Source: Podarcis raffonei (Eukaryota; Chordata; Lepidosauria; Squamata; Lacertidae). Taken from it: a stretch of 64,000 bases of DNA. Where the stretch lies: assembly GCF_027172205.1 (NCBI RefSeq), contig NC_070614.1:45518501-45582500 (forward strand), given 5' to 3'. Positions 19,870-32,350 of this stretch are shown in pieces (position 1 is the stretch's first letter; each line of letters opens with the position of its first letter). The position numbers were made by a program, and so were the translations under genes. The notes below the pieces were generated by a model. It was not told where the DNA came from, did not search any database, and saw nothing but the letters and a program-made list of their open reading frames with translations.

Positions 19870-21000
19870 TTTCCCCCCTGCACACCCTTTTTCTTGGGGG
19901 GAGCATCCTTGTACCCCACTTCCTATCCTCCTCACACCCCTCTAGTTATTTCAAGGGCTTTCTCCCGTCACTTCGCATCTGCCAACAAACCCAATTTTGG
20001 ACCCCTGCACACCTCTGAACTGAATCCCCTGGCCTCTCAACACTTCCTTCTCTTCCCCCCTGCCTTGCTAGCCTCACACCAGGGCCCCTTCTTCTCCCTC
20101 CAGCCCACCTGGCGGTTGTTCCTCCTCCATCCATTTGCACCCACCTGCCCCAACATCCTCCCTCCACCCAGCCTGGGCTTATCCATCCTCCCCCCAAAGC
20201 CTTGCCCTCCGCCTGTCTGCACACCTCTGCCTTCCCAGCCCCCTAACGCACCCCATTCTCTGCACGCTGCAACCCGGCGTGCCTCCCCCCACCCTCTTCC
20301 ATCCCCACGGAGCTCCCTACATAGCCTCCATGCCTAACCCAAATCCACCCCCAGCCGTGAACCCCGGCACCTCTTGAACCCACCATTTTTCTGCAGCCCC
20401 GGCATTCCTTCCACCCGGCAGCCAAGCCACCCCTCCCCTTACAAGCCCCACATCGTGCCCCCCCTCTTTACCTCCTCATCCGAGTGCCAGCTCCCTCCTT
20501 CCTTCGCCTCCTTCCACCCTAACCCCCAAACCTGCAAGCCCCAGTCCTCCCCAACCCCCCACCCCGCCTCCCTGCTGTCTCCAGTTTCGTCGCTGTCCCC
20601 AAGCCACCCCACCCCGCTTACCTCCTGCTACCCACAATCTGCCTCCCCTCCCCCCTCCTCGCTGGAAGCTGCCTTTCCCCCTCCACCCCCAAGGTCTCCC
20701 CATCCGATCCCCGGATCCTACCCAGCCCCAGAGCAGCGGCAACAGCTCCTCCTCCAAACCTCCGGCATCTCCTTCCTTCCGTGTGCAGGGAGGGAGCCAG
20801 GCCCAGCCGCTCTCTCTTCCCACTCCCCCCTTCAGCTCCCCCCCCCCCTTTCAGCTAGCCAGACACAGAGTGCCAGCCAGCCTCTTTCCTCTGCTTCACT
20901 GCAGAGAGAAAGAGGGGCTGCCCCCCTCCCCTGTCACTGCTCATTTGCATCCCTGCATCTCATGTGTGTCTGTGGAGGGGCAGAAATACATCCCATCGGC
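19870..21000 (-). promoter_or_regulatory. Strand-asymmetric C-rich (minus-strand G-rich) island in CHD8 intron 1
   Basis: About 1.1 kb is dominated by C on the plus strand with many CCCC runs but few CpGs. The minus strand is therefore G-rich with G-quadruplex potential. At the upstream edge (CHD8 direction) lies a perfect octamer, ATTTGCAT (20943-20950), and within it a consensus minus-strand donor GGAG|GTAAGC (20622/20621). This layout of octamer, then G-skewed transcript, then donor fits an alternative CHD8 promoter and first exon with R-loop tendency. It is inference; frames through it are Pro/Ser-rich or Gly-rich and look non-coding. Confidence 0.4.
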
Positions 21001-21253
21001 TCAGCGGAGCATCTTGATATAATGCACAAACGAATGGCACAAAAAACGACACCTCGCCCCCCCCCCCAATTTCTATGTGCATGCATATACACTCAAACAC
21101 CTATCATATGCCTGTGCATACATATATAGGTGCATTTATCCTGGCTGCTTCCTCTCCCACCCCAAACCGCTGGGGTATCCATTTTCGAAGGCGGGGAGCC
21201 CCACCACACCAGTACTTACGTGCACTGTGATTATTCAGCGGCACACTTTAAAA

Positions 21254-21254
<1 letters not shown>

Positions 21255-21285
<31 letters not shown>

Positions 21286-21301
21286 TAATAATAATAATAA
21301 T
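21255..21301. repeat. (TAA)n microsatellite
   Basis: Fifteen or so AAT/TAA units with one slip. Confidence 0.95.
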
Positions 21302-22515
21302 TCTCCATCCACTTGGGTGCATTGCATGTATTATGTGTACTGTTTCAAGGGCTCAAAAAGTAATTAAAATAATTTTAACGGGTCACTTGTATGAGCGGCT
21401 GATTGATCTCTCAAATTTTGCAACCATTCTGAAGCAAGAAACTTACTTTTTTTAAAAAAACCAAGTCTACAGCAGAAAGTCTACAATCAATGATGCATAC
21501 AAGCTAGAGACATCGCCTAAGAAGAAGCATTCCTTCCTCCCTGTCGGAAAAGAGACAATAACTCTATCTGCAGTTTCATTAAGCGCTTTTATTAAAAACA
21601 CTCCCCTCCGTAACTTTTCTCCATTTAATTGAGGACTCTCTTGGCCAATTCAACTGAAAGATGAAAAACTACCACCCGTACCAGTCGTACAAATTAAAAA
21701 CTACTCCTTCAACACTCCCAAACAACAGTGTTCATACACATGTATGGATGCCAAACACTTTGCCCCACAACAGAGGGGGAAGGATCCTACTGGGGCATTT
21801 GCCACAAGAGGAGCCTTCCCCTTCCTGTTTCGCCTTTGGATATATTGTTTGTTCAAGTACATGCATTTTCCCCCTCCTAAATATATTGTAATATTAACAC
21901 CAGCATTTTAAAATATTTTTTTTAGGCGGCTTGGATTTGGCTCACAAGAGGGAGATGTGATGATATAGGGCTGGGGAGATGAGGACATTTATTGCTCCCC
22001 CACTACATAAATTCACATGACTTGCTCAATTCAGAACACCCTCCTTGTCAAAGAAACACACACAATGCAAACGAACACTGACCAGGTCCAGAATCTATGT
22101 TCCGGAGTTCTGCAAGTCAATCCCCTCCCCTAGATAGATAGATATAAAAAAAATCGGTCCCAAATAGGTAGTCTCCCTTATATCTACAGTTCACATGGAC
22201 GAGCAAGTTCTGTTCACGTATAAGTTAACCAAACAGCACATCTCCAGCAAGCAAGGAAGCTTCCTGCACAATGGGAGCTTCGCAACGCACACCACGCAAA
22301 GCCTTTCCAAACCATGAGGATATATCTCATCTGCAAACACCCACCAAGTAGTCCCTCTTCAAAGAGAGAGAACCTTCAAACTAGGTTCTCAGTGCACTGA
22401 AGCAACAATCTAGGCATCCCAAATGCAGTGGCAGCTTGCAACGATTTCTGATCACTCCACCCCAAATTAGGTTTCACGTCCCCTGGTTTCCAAGCACAGT
22501 TCAATCGTTGAAGCC
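21302..22515. other. CHD8 intron 1, no recognised feature
   Basis: Unique-looking AT-rich sequence; only short ORFs without family resemblance. Confidence 0.4.
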
Positions 22516-22524
22516 CTAAAACAG

Positions 22525-22625
22525 GAATGGGGAACCTGTGGCCCTGCAGATGTTGCTAGACTACAACTCCCATCATCCTTGAGCGTTGGCGATGCTGACT
22601 TGGGCTACTAGGAATTAAAGAGTCT
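22525..22625. mobile_element. Foldback hAT MITE (left arm clear)
   Basis: CAGGAATGGGGAACCTGTGG, then GACTACAACTCCCATCATCC; right arm eroded. Confidence 0.6.
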
Positions 22626-22631
22626 AGACCA

Positions 22632-22800
22632 TGACTTTAAAGCAATCTCACACCACTTCAACAGTCAGGGCTTCTCCTGGGAACTGCAGTTAAGGGTGCT
22701 GGGAATTGTAGCTCAGTGTATGGCAAACTACAGTTTCTTCTTTTGAGGGGGGAATTCATGACTGTTAAAGTGGTATAAGTGTTTTAAATGTACAATGTAG
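22632..22800. mobile_element. MITE of a second foldback family
   Basis: GGGAACTGCAGTTAAGGGTGC ... AAAGTGGTATAAGTGTTTTAA string also occurs at 33770-33895 and 41608-41790; three related copies support a dispersed repeat. Superfamily not assigned. Confidence 0.5.
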
Positions 22801-22879
22801 ATGTCACTCTAATTCTTGCCAGCCCCAATCAGCATACTCAATGGTCAGGGATGATGGGACTAAACTAAGGACTACGTCT

Positions 22880-22960
22880 CTTAATGTCACATGCTGGCAT
22901 CACAAGCAGGTCTTTGGCCTGATCCAGGACACCTCGCCTTCTTATGTTCTTATGGTTTTT
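22880..22960 (+). mobile_element. CR1/L3-like LINE 3' end fragment
   Basis: TTGGCCTGATCCAGGACACC ending in a TTCTTATG repeat, the terminal octamer repeat of this family. Confidence 0.6.
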
Positions 22961-23478
22961 ATTACTGGGTGGTTCTTGCTGCTTGGTAAGCTGCTGTAAG
23001 GAGAACATTTTTTAATGGTGAAAAGCAGCATGTAAATGGCGAACGACACACACAAGTTTTAGTTACGCCTTAACAACCTGGAAACATCCCAGGTAACTCA
23101 AGGTCGAATTTGGCAGTTACAAGACAGCTGGAAGTTACGTTCAAGCTTTGCTTTAACCACTCTGTGGTTGATACCATGAGGCTTACGGCCCAGGAAAATG
23201 CTGGATTTCCATTTCAAGTTCAGAGCAGCAATAATAAGGAGTCAGGGAGTCCCATATTTCAAGTAGCACCTCAACAACAAACTTATCCGACAGCTTTCAG
23301 CTGTTTTCTTAGCCTAGCAACTTTTGCAAGGTGCAAACACAACTGGCCTACCTTGCAGGGATAGTCAGGATTACAGTTATAGTAGCGACAAAATGCTCTG
23401 AACGATCTAATGGTGTTCTATATTGGGGTGGCTAATCTGTGGCCTACCAGATAACCTTGGGCCCCAACCTACCCAACT

Positions 23479-23722
23479 TTGGGAAGGTGGTGCAAGGGCT
23501 CAGGCAACATCCCAGATCCTTCCCGCCTTGAAGGAGGTGCAAGGTCTCCCGCAGGGTCCTAGAGCCCTTAATTCTTCTTCCCAAAGTCCTGTAAGAGCTT
23601 GCCTGGCTGTGGAAGGGAGGACTCTAGGACCCTGCCACAGCCCTCACACCTCCTTCCCGGCTGGCTTACTCTGCCTTTGAAGACCCTGGGATGCTATCAG
23701 AACCCTAGTACCACCTTCCCTA
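23479..23722. repeat. Foldback repeat, about 245 bp hairpin
   Basis: Outer arms GGGAAGGTGGT (23481) and ACCACCTTCCCT (23710) pair, and an exact inner 14-bp pair is GCAGGGTCCTAGAG (23551-23564) with CTCTAGGACCCTGC (23622-23635). A hAT-like head (GTGGCTAATCTGTGGCC) precedes it. Confidence 0.65.
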
Positions 23723-23729
23723 AGCCTTA

Positions 23730-26700
23730 CCAGATCCAATACATGCATGCATGCGTATTGATAAATAAATAGACATTTACTTATTTCCTCCCCCTGCTCA
23801 AAGCTGCAATCTAGTATGTTAAATAAGCCTAAAATGTGAGTTATCTGTAGTATTTTTGATGCCTGTTCACACCGGGGGGGGGGGGTTGTTAGGTAAGCTC
23901 ACCCAGACGTGTAAATTTTATCATGTTCATTTGTTTTCAAAATCTGTTGATTTTTATCTATATTTGTAATTTTATTCTGCCTATTTTAAGCAAGCATTTT
24001 ATAACGCAAGAAGGATTTGAAATATGAGCATCGGCATCAATTATTAAGATAAAACAGGTTAAAATGGATGTATTGGATGTTATACATGAAATCTGCAGCA
24101 TTTAAGGGTAAATATGGAAAGCACGGCAGGGATGGAAAGTCAACGGATAATGGTCTACATCAAAATCTGTAAAGTTTTATTTATTTATTTTTGGTGGAAA
24201 AATAAATTGAAAATATAAATAAACAAACAAGCATTTTATAACGTTTTGTGTAAACCGCTTATGAGGGGTTTTTTTAATTAAGTGGCACACAAATCTTACT
24301 AAATAAATATGTTTGGAGGCACCCCCCTGCTTGTTGGCTTGCATACCACCCCCTCAAAATAAAAAAAAGAAAGATGGGTAGATCACTGCCAGTTGTTTTA
24401 TGCTGGGAGTACATTGCAGCCTCTAAGGAGTTGGACGTGGCTGCACTAGAGGAACGCAGCTAGAAAGATACCTGTGGGATAAATTCACTTTTAGTCACAG
24501 AGTTGCATAAGTCAAAGGATCTGGGAAAGGCATGTGTCCGTGTTTTCTCCCTCGCTACCTGGACACGGTTTGGTTAAATCTGTGGTGAAAATGTAACTTA
24601 GGAACAGCGATAATATGCATTACCAGCACCACCAGGTAAGACTGTCTAAAGTTAAAGCACTTTAAAATGCACCTCTCTCTGATTGGGGAGAAAGTGGCTT
24701 ATTCCGGCATGAGACTGCATATAGAGTTGTTAATTAGTTTTTTCCCCATTTAAATCAATGAACTTAAAAGGTGCCTAGTGTCAACTGAATTATGCCCGTT
24801 CCCCTTAAGGAGAGACAGAGAGCTGTCTGCCTTGTGACAGACTAAAACACAACTTGTCTTCTGGAATCTGGCCTACTAGCCACAATAGCCATTAAAACGT
24901 CAATGTTTCAAAAGCTCTGATCACCAGATGCTGAGGATTAGCAGGAGGGGATGGATATTCCCATCATGCCCTGCTCCTGAACCTCCCGGAGGCATCTGAC
25001 TGGCCACTGCCAGCAGACACTGAGTGACAGCCTTGATGGTCCAGCGGTTTGAACTCACTTGGTGATTAGCCAAATCCAGTTCAAAGCTCAGCTTCCTTTG
25101 ACATTTGGCTATCACCAGGTCACGGGACACGAATCCTTCAGAATGTGGCCTGAAACCACTGCAACTTCATTGAAGCAGGATAGAAGATACAGATTAATTC
25201 TAGATTCCGACGGGTCCAGTGCTTGCATGCAGACCAGGAACATGCAGGACGTGAACCATTTCCTAATCCATTTTCGTCAACTTTCCGAGTCAACTCTGTG
25301 CAGTGGGATAAAGAGAGCAGGCAACAGAAGCGAGGGGAGTGGGTGTGTTTCATTCCATCTTAATCTCAAAGAGAGAGGATGGGGGGGGGGAGGAACTGGA
25401 TGACCTTGAAAACAAACCTTGGGTTACAAGGCATGCCTGCTGAGCGGAGGATGCAAACTAGGATTCTAATCCCGTGTGAAATTCTGCAAAAGCAGGCGTG
25501 GTAGTTATGCCAGGCTACAATCCCACACAGGAAGTGTATCACTTCTCTAAGAGGAAGGGAAACAGCTCTGAAGTCGGATCGCAGCTCAGAATGCAACACA
25601 CAGATGCCCCTCATTCACTTTCTTCTCCGTTTTAAAAACTTCAGCTTATTCCTTTCATTCCTACCACCAGCAAACATTGACGCAAGTCGCCTCCCCCCAC
25701 CTAAATTTCCTCTATATTGCTACATCAGCATCTTTGCCCCTGAATCTAAAGAGGAAGACTGTGACTGGCCTCATTTCTTTCCCCTGCTTTGGAGAAGAAA
25801 AGGGGACAAACAATGAAAGACATCAACAGCTCTACTCACACACGTATGCAAGAACAAAACCCCACTTTAAAAATTACTCTAGCATTTTGAAGGCAATTGT
25901 GTTCCCCGTTCTCTCTCCACCAACATTTTAAATCGCTGCTTCCCATTTTAGGCTATTTAGCAAAGACTGATGCCGCTAATATTAGTATGAAGGGGCTGCC
26001 GTGAGCCAGCATATTTCCTTCAAGCAGCCATTATATGAGACCTACCCCCGCAAGCTACCTATATTTGCAGAGGGCTCCGGGGGGGGGGGGGCTTGGCAGT
26101 TTACCAAATGTGCAGAAAACTTAAGTCCCACTAGGATGGGCCAGAGATTTTGCCATGCACCCAAAATTTCTTGTCAGAAATTACTGTTGGCATTAACTTT
26201 GTTTTGGCAAAATCCTTGGTATGTGCAGAAGTTCATGGACTTTTAAGCGATATTCCTGCGGTGCAAGGATGAACAGATGGACAATGAAAGTGGATCCCGT
26301 GAGCCCTTGTAGTTGCCAAGAGACTTACACTTACACAAGGCTAGGAAAATAAAGCACCCATCATCCACTATTTATTGCCCTTTCGATGCTTAACCATGTG
26401 TCTTACAAATGCAAAGCTTGTTTGGCTATCTATTTGGACATATAATGCTTGTGTTAATACATATTTAAGTCAAGAAAAAGTATATATGTGTCAGTGGGTG
26501 GGTAACTTTATATCTGAAGGAAGGCCAATTCTGCAGAATTCCTGCCAGCAGTGTGACACAAAATGACATCTATTTTACCCATGTAAAATACTTTATTCTA
26601 AGTATGTCGATCACAATGTGATGGGAGTTTACTGCACTGCACTCCCAAGAACTACCTTGCTGACGGATCACTGTGAAGAGAGACAGAAAGCTAGCTCAGC

Positions 26701-27050
26701 AACCCTCCTGCAAAACTACATGCTACCTATCAGGGAACAGCACAAGAGAGCTCATCAGTGACCCTGTCTACAATTAGTACAGGAGCAAATCCCCTCACAA
26801 GTTCTTCACAGAAATGACAGATTGGGGCTCCTTTTATCCTCAGATCCCACTTTGCATTTATGCAAACTGACACTAGGTAGGCTAGGCAAGTGGCTTATTT
26901 GCAAGCCCATATTAACACAGCCCACTTTCCTTCCAGCAAACCAAGAAAGCAAGAAGATGCTCCTGCTGAGTTAGGGAAGGATGAGGCGGACCACCTATTC
27001 CAGCCCCCTGCCCCCAAGGGAGGAGCAACTTTGTCACATGCCAGTCACCT
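23730..27050. other. CHD8 intron 1, largely featureless
   Basis: Poly-G runs (about 23874-23887 and 26079-26091) and an A/T-rich L1-like or L2-like tail near 24170-24235 are the only marks. Predicted short ORFs show no recognisable domain. Confidence 0.4.
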
Positions 27051-27309
27051 TGTTCAACACTTATTTATTGCATTTATATCCTGCCCTTTCTCCCAAAGGA
27101 GCGGCAATGCAGCGAACACGTCACAATGGGAATACGACAAATGAACCCCTTCCTCTTTTCAGACTTCAAGAGCATCAGCCTTTCAGGAGAGCATGGAAAC
27201 TGACAGTGTGCACACAGCTAACACTCCACAACCAGCTGTGTCCATGGCTCCATCTGCACTGTCTCTGCAGAGATATGCACAGCGGGAACTCAGGGAGCTT
27301 CACACTGGG

Positions 27310-27480
27310 CCAATAGAAACATGGGAAGCTGTGTTACAGAGAGTCAGACCACTAGATCCATCTAGCTTCATACTGTCCACAATGACCAGCAGCAATCCTC
27401 CAGGGTTTCTGAAAGGGAACTCTCCCTGGAGATGCTGGGTACTGAACCTAGGACCTTCGGCATCCAAAACAACCTGTCAG
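27310..27480 (-). mobile_element. tRNA-related SINE (MIR-like), reverse orientation
   Basis: ACATGGGAAGCTGTGTTACA, GAGTCAGACCACTAGATCCA and GGAGATGCTGGGTACTGAAC are the reverse complement of the 58567-58760 SINE, including its B-box region. Confidence 0.65.
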
Positions 27481-27714
27481 CCAACTTCCAGAACCCCTGT
27501 CCTTCATTGCTCTCAATGCCCAGTCACTTTACCTCTCCAAGCAGACAAATAGTGACCATATTGCAGCGATTAAGCATCCTTCTCCCTCTTGCCTTGAACT
27601 CTCCTTCTGGACAGTTGGTCTGGACTGGGCGCAAGAGAAGAGGACAAGCAAAAAGAGCAGTGGCCACAACAGCAAGGAGGTGGTGTGCCCAGCTAGAACA
27701 TTTCATCCAAATAA

Positions 27715-28185
27715 TAACAATAATAATGTAATTATTATTTATACTCCACCCATCTGGCTGGGTTGCCCTAGCCACTCTGGGAGGCTTCCAGCACATATAA
27801 AAACATAATAAAACACTAAACATCAAGAACTTCCTGATACAGGGCTGTCTTCAGGTGTCTTCTACAAGTCGGATAGTTATTTATTTCCTTGACAGATGAT
27901 GCGAGGGCATTTCACAGGATGCGTGCCATTGCTCAGAAGGCCCTCTGCCTGGTTCCCTGTAAGTTCACTTCTCACAGTGAGGGAACCGCACCAGAAAACC
28001 CTTGGAGCTGGACCTTAGGGTCTGGGCTGAACAATGTGGGTGGAGATGCTCCTTCAGTTATACCGGCCCAAGGCTTTTAGGGCTTTATAGGTCAGCACCA
28101 ACACTTTGAATTGTGCTTGGAAACATACTGGGAGGTCCACCAAACATGAAGCCAGTCTTGGATGGAACTTGCCATCCCCAAACCA
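27715..28185 (-). mobile_element. L2-type LINE 3' end, reverse orientation
   Basis: (TAA)n-like tail at left, then CTGGCTGGGTTGCCCTAGCC and AGGCTTTTAGGGCTTTATAG, all features of an inverted L2 3' region. Confidence 0.65.
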
Positions 28186-28315
28186 GGACTGAGGAACCAT
28201 TGGACTGCCAGATGCTGGTCCAAATCCCTCATCATCCCTGACCATTGGCTGTACTGGCTGGGACTGATCTGAGCTGTAGTCTAGCAACATCTAGAGAGGA
28301 CTAGGTTCCCACCCC
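28186..28315. mobile_element. Foldback hAT MITE
   Basis: GAGGAACCATTGGACTGCC to CTAGGTTCCCACCCCTGG; paired arms with the central TCATCATCCCTGACC string. Confidence 0.6.
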
Positions 28316-28569
28316 TGGTTTAAGGTCATGGGAGCTCAAAAGAGCACATCTTTGTGGGAGACATATTAGGATAGTCCTCACTCAAAGCCTGATGAATCCT
28401 GGTTGGTGTTTCTGGAGGCTTTGGGGATTTCCTGCTGGCCTTTTTGAAGTCGCAGTCAGCTTTTGTAGTGGGTAAATGTCCCAGGAACTTGATGCCCTTG
28501 CTTGCCTACAAAAGCCCAGCTGGCTCCCCAGTTTGCCAAACAGCTGTGGGAAATAAATTATCAGGGACT

Positions 28570-29045
28570 ATTAGGGCACGTGGAGAAGACCAAATGACAA
28601 CTCTGATCAATGATGGGCTAAAGCTCGCCTCCTCTCCCCTTACGAACCAAACCAGACCCTGTGTTCCTCAAGAGAGCTCCTTCTCAGTGGGCCTTCTCGG
28701 AGGAAAATCTGGATGGTGGAAACACAAGACCAGGCCATTTCAGCGGTGGCTCCCCACTTAAGGAATGCTCTGGCCAGGGTGGCATGCTAGGCACCATCAC
28801 TAGCTACCTCTAGGCACCAGGGGGAAACTTCTTTTTTTAAAAAGCCAAGCTTTTGGTCTTTAACTTTTTGACACTGTAGCCTCTTTCAGTGGGCGGGATT
28901 TGTTAAGACTGCTTTTTATGTATCTCAAGATTTTTAACTTTTAGTTTATTTTTAACTTTATATTATTTGAATTTTTGCTTTCCATTATATTGCAATTAGC
29001 TTTGAACTTAAATTAAGGTGTGTTTTTTTTAAAAAAACTAATAAG
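28570..29045 (+). mobile_element. L2-type LINE 3' region (decayed)
   Basis: CTCAGTGGGCCTTCTCGG and GGTGGCTCCCCACTTAAGGA are L2 ORF2-end strings; a T/A-rich 3' UTR and A run follow. Confidence 0.5.
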
Positions 29046-29054
29046 TCCAATAAA

Positions 29055-29195
29055 TAAGGAGGTTGGGGGCAACATGTGGCCCTCAATATGTTGTCAGACT
29101 AAAATTCCCATTAGCATGGCCAGTGGAATCAGGGAAGATGGGAGTTGCAGCCTTGCAACATTGGGAAGGGGCACAGGCTGCCCATCCCTGCCCTA
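29055..29195. mobile_element. Foldback hAT MITE
   Basis: GGGGGCAACATGTGGCCCTC pairs with GGGCACAGGCTGCCCATCCC; central GATGGGAGTTGCAG. Confidence 0.6.
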
Positions 29196-29199
29196 TACC

Positions 29200-31780
29200 A
29201 CCCATGGCAGATACCTGCCCAATTGTTGCAACATTCTCTGGCTTCTCCGTTACGTTGAAGCCAATGCCGTACACAGACCAACCCATCTCAAAGAGCAGAA
29301 GCACCATTACCAGTCCTTGGCTACAGAGAGAAAGTGAGGTTTTCAAAACATTAAATGCTGAAAATATTCAGCCCAAAAGCTGGCTGAGGGAGAAAATGTG
29401 TATAGTAGGATGCCCAGGATTGACTGACCTCTGGTGGGTCTCTAGGACTGCCTATAAAAAAATAATTCTCCCCTTCCCCCAAACTAAAAAGTACATGAAT
29501 GCCAAGTGTACATTTTCCTTATCCTAGCTTATGCACACCTTTAGACAGTATAATATATTCCACCCACCCAGACACCTCATGTTAATTGTTCCATAACAAC
29601 AACCACTCCCCGGCTCCGTAACAACTAGAGCAGATTATAATCCTTATTTCTCCATATGCAATATGACTGGGGGGAGGGCAAAGGGATGCATTCTTTCACC
29701 ATTTTTTTAACCATACTAACTCCCAGAACATGAGAGTGGAAGTCAAAAGCTAAAGCACTGGCATTAAGCGACTAAATATGCATTCACAGATATTATGGGG
29801 AAAAGTTAAATATGGATGTAATCTTATACCCACTTACTTGGGACTAAGTCCCACTCAAACTGAGACTTGCTTTTGAGGAGTCATGTACAAGACTGCACTG
29901 AAATCAGTTATTAGAATTCCTGAAACTGAAAAGGCCATTCTCAGCTGAAATCATTGTTCAGTTCCACTGCTTCCTTTTCCCTCCACAAACCATCTTTGAC
30001 AATGTGGGCTGATCAATATTAGCTCAACCCTCAAACACATGCAAAGGCTTGAAGCCTTCCTAGTTGCCCTTTCCCCAACATACATTTTCTTCCACCCCTA
30101 TTGTAAGCTACACTTACCTGAGAGTAAATCCCATTGATTCCAACAGAATTTACTTCCAAGTAAATAGCGTAGGTTTGCAGCCGCCTTCTAAAAAGGAGGG
30201 GGAAAGAGAAAGAAACACAGATCAACAAGACTAGAAATATATCAGGTATTCAGCTACTTGTGTGCCTAACAAATCAAATGTTGATTCTCAGGAACCTTGA
30301 AAATGTTTCCAAGTCTGCATGGGGCAAGAGACTAAAACATCTGATGAACACTGCAGAAAATCTCCCCTCCACACCCATGTCTCAGGACTGCGGTTTAACT
30401 CTCAATACATCAGAATATTTTCCTAAACAATCTGTGAACTACAGATCACACCTCTTCCTTCCCAATCACTGGTCCAAACAACACAATAAAAACAACTTTC
30501 ACATGTCCCACCCTAAGATCATCTTTCTGTCTGAGAGAAATGGCGATAAAAAAATTAGCTGCATGCAAATCTCTCTAGCCCAGGTATCATTCCAGCCCAC
30601 CCCTCTGCCATTTTTTTCACTATCCCCACTTCCACTCTCCAAAGAAACTGAAACTGTTAGGAAAAAAGCCTTTGCATCAACAATTGTGCATAAACATTGA
30701 AGCAACAGGGGAGAGGAGTGAATGGGCAAATTCCTCCTAGCATAGGTGGAAACTGACTAGACTATCCTCTGACCTTGTCAGTATCGCCAGAGAACAGAGG
30801 AGACATCTGCACTGCTTTCCTCCTATACTTTTGTGATAAAACATATGAAAGCCATTCCCAGACGCAGATGTGTAGAAATGAAAAAAAGATGCCATGTGGA
30901 AGGCTGAAATTTCTGTCTACGAGAACACATCCATTGACAAGTCCCCCTCGCACACAAATGGCTAGGAAGCTGACAAGCACTTGTAGATCCACTTTCTCAC
31001 CTGGCCACTCACTGATTTCAAAACCCGACACATCTGCATTTAAAGCCTTTCCCACGTGCAAGCTCTAAAACATCTGAACTACCAAGTTACAGCCTGCTCC
31101 AAGATGGGCAGCCCTACAAATATACAATAAAACCGTGTAAGAAACTGGTCCCCAAATGCACACTCGGGTTCCAGGTGCGTCTGGAGCTGACAATGTTGAA
31201 GACTGCTGCTGTTTGGCAGTACATCAGAGAACCCTACCACCCACTCCGTGCCAAACTCCATGTGGCAACAAGGGACTCACTTCCTCATACGACTGTGCCC
31301 GCATGTCATCTTCCCACCCCATCACAACTTCTGAACAGAACGACCCACACGCGCAAAAGGTCCATGCAGTGCAGGAGAGCCATCCTCTCTGCGCACAGGT
31401 TGCTCTCGACAAACGTCCACCGAAATTCCCCTTCCTGGATGCAACATCCACCCACCACCCAGATCTCGGCCTCCTCCTTTTTCTCCCCAAATCCAGCTCC
31501 CTTCTTTTCATCCAAGATCAATCCACCTCCTTTTCCTCTCCTCCTCCGAGGCGGCCTGTGTGTGCAAGGGCTTTAGCAGGGGTGCAATCCTTCCTTCCCA
31601 ACCTTTACTAGAAACCGGATGGCGATGAAAACACACACAAAATAAAAAGAGCCGACAGGGACGGGGGAGAGAGAGAAATGCACAAGAGAGAATGCGACAT
31701 GGATTTTTTTTTTGGAGGGGGGTGGAGGGAGGAAATACACCCAAGCAGCCTTTTTCTTCCTTCCCCCTCTGCAAAAGCTG
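29200..31780. other. CHD8 intron 1, promoter-proximal; old repeat scraps only
   Basis: Two scraps of a dispersed squamate repeat (CACTTACTTGGGACTAAGTC near 29831; TTACCTGAGAGTAAATCCC near 30115) are recognisable. ORFs in both frames near 31200-31600 are Ser/Pro-rich and unsupported. Confidence 0.4.
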
Positions 31781-32072
31781 GGTTTGGCTTCTCCCTCCCA
31801 CCTTTCCCATTAAGCGAAGCCCGGAGGGCGGAAAGCGAAGGGCCCTCCCCCTCCCTTCAGAAATGGTCCCTCTCACTCGCCGTAGGAGAGCGGCGGCGGT
31901 GAGGGAGGGAGGGGGAGGGGAACGTCCCCGCATCGGGCCTGCGTCGTGAAGAGGGCCATCCCATAATAATCCTCCCCCCTCTCTCTCCCCCCCCCCGCGG
32001 TCGTGTGGGTTTGTGAAGAGAAAGAGGAAAAGGCCTTTTTATATTTGAAAAAATATAATAGCACCTCCTTAC

Positions 32073-32260
32073 CTGAGGGCCTGGTCCCCTCCCCCCACGC
32101 GGACTCACCCTCTAAGGAGCCACTTCTCCCGCCCCCCTCCCCTCTCCTAAGGAGAGAGAAGAGAGAACAAGGCAGCCGAGCATGGACGGTGCAACTTAAC
32201 TTCTCTCGGGGGCCCTCCAAGCCACGCCCACCGCTCCTCCGCCAGGCTACGGCCGCCGCC
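32073..32260 (-). other. CHD8: Candidate CHD8 non-coding exon 1 (5' end not defined)
   Basis: Placed between the GC-rich core of the island and the strong minus-strand donor CAG|GTAAGG. Splicing to the acceptor at 14215/14214 would give an intron of about 17.9 kb. The 3' boundary rests on a consensus donor; the 5' boundary is a guess. Confidence 0.35.
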
Positions 32261-32330
32261 GAAGGACCCGGGAGGCCTGGGGGCGGGGCCAGGCAGCAGG
32301 TTAGGTTGAGAGAACCTTCCAGGAAGTCAG

Positions 32331-32350
32331 TCTCTCTCTCTCTCTCTCTC
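32331..32350. repeat. (TC)n microsatellite at the CHD8 CpG island
   Basis: Ten TC units immediately beside the GC-rich promoter core. Confidence 0.9.

Noticed and set aside
20374-21129. 251-codon plus-strand ORF (and 147-codon neighbour at 19894)
   Set aside because: Composition is Pro/Ser/His from C-rich low-complexity DNA; no domain, no splice-compatible context, and the opposite strand is equally open.
29100-29125. Match to U6 snRNA (ATTAGCATGGCC)
   Set aside because: It lies in the centre of a foldback hAT MITE, where GCATGGCC strings are usual; coincidental.
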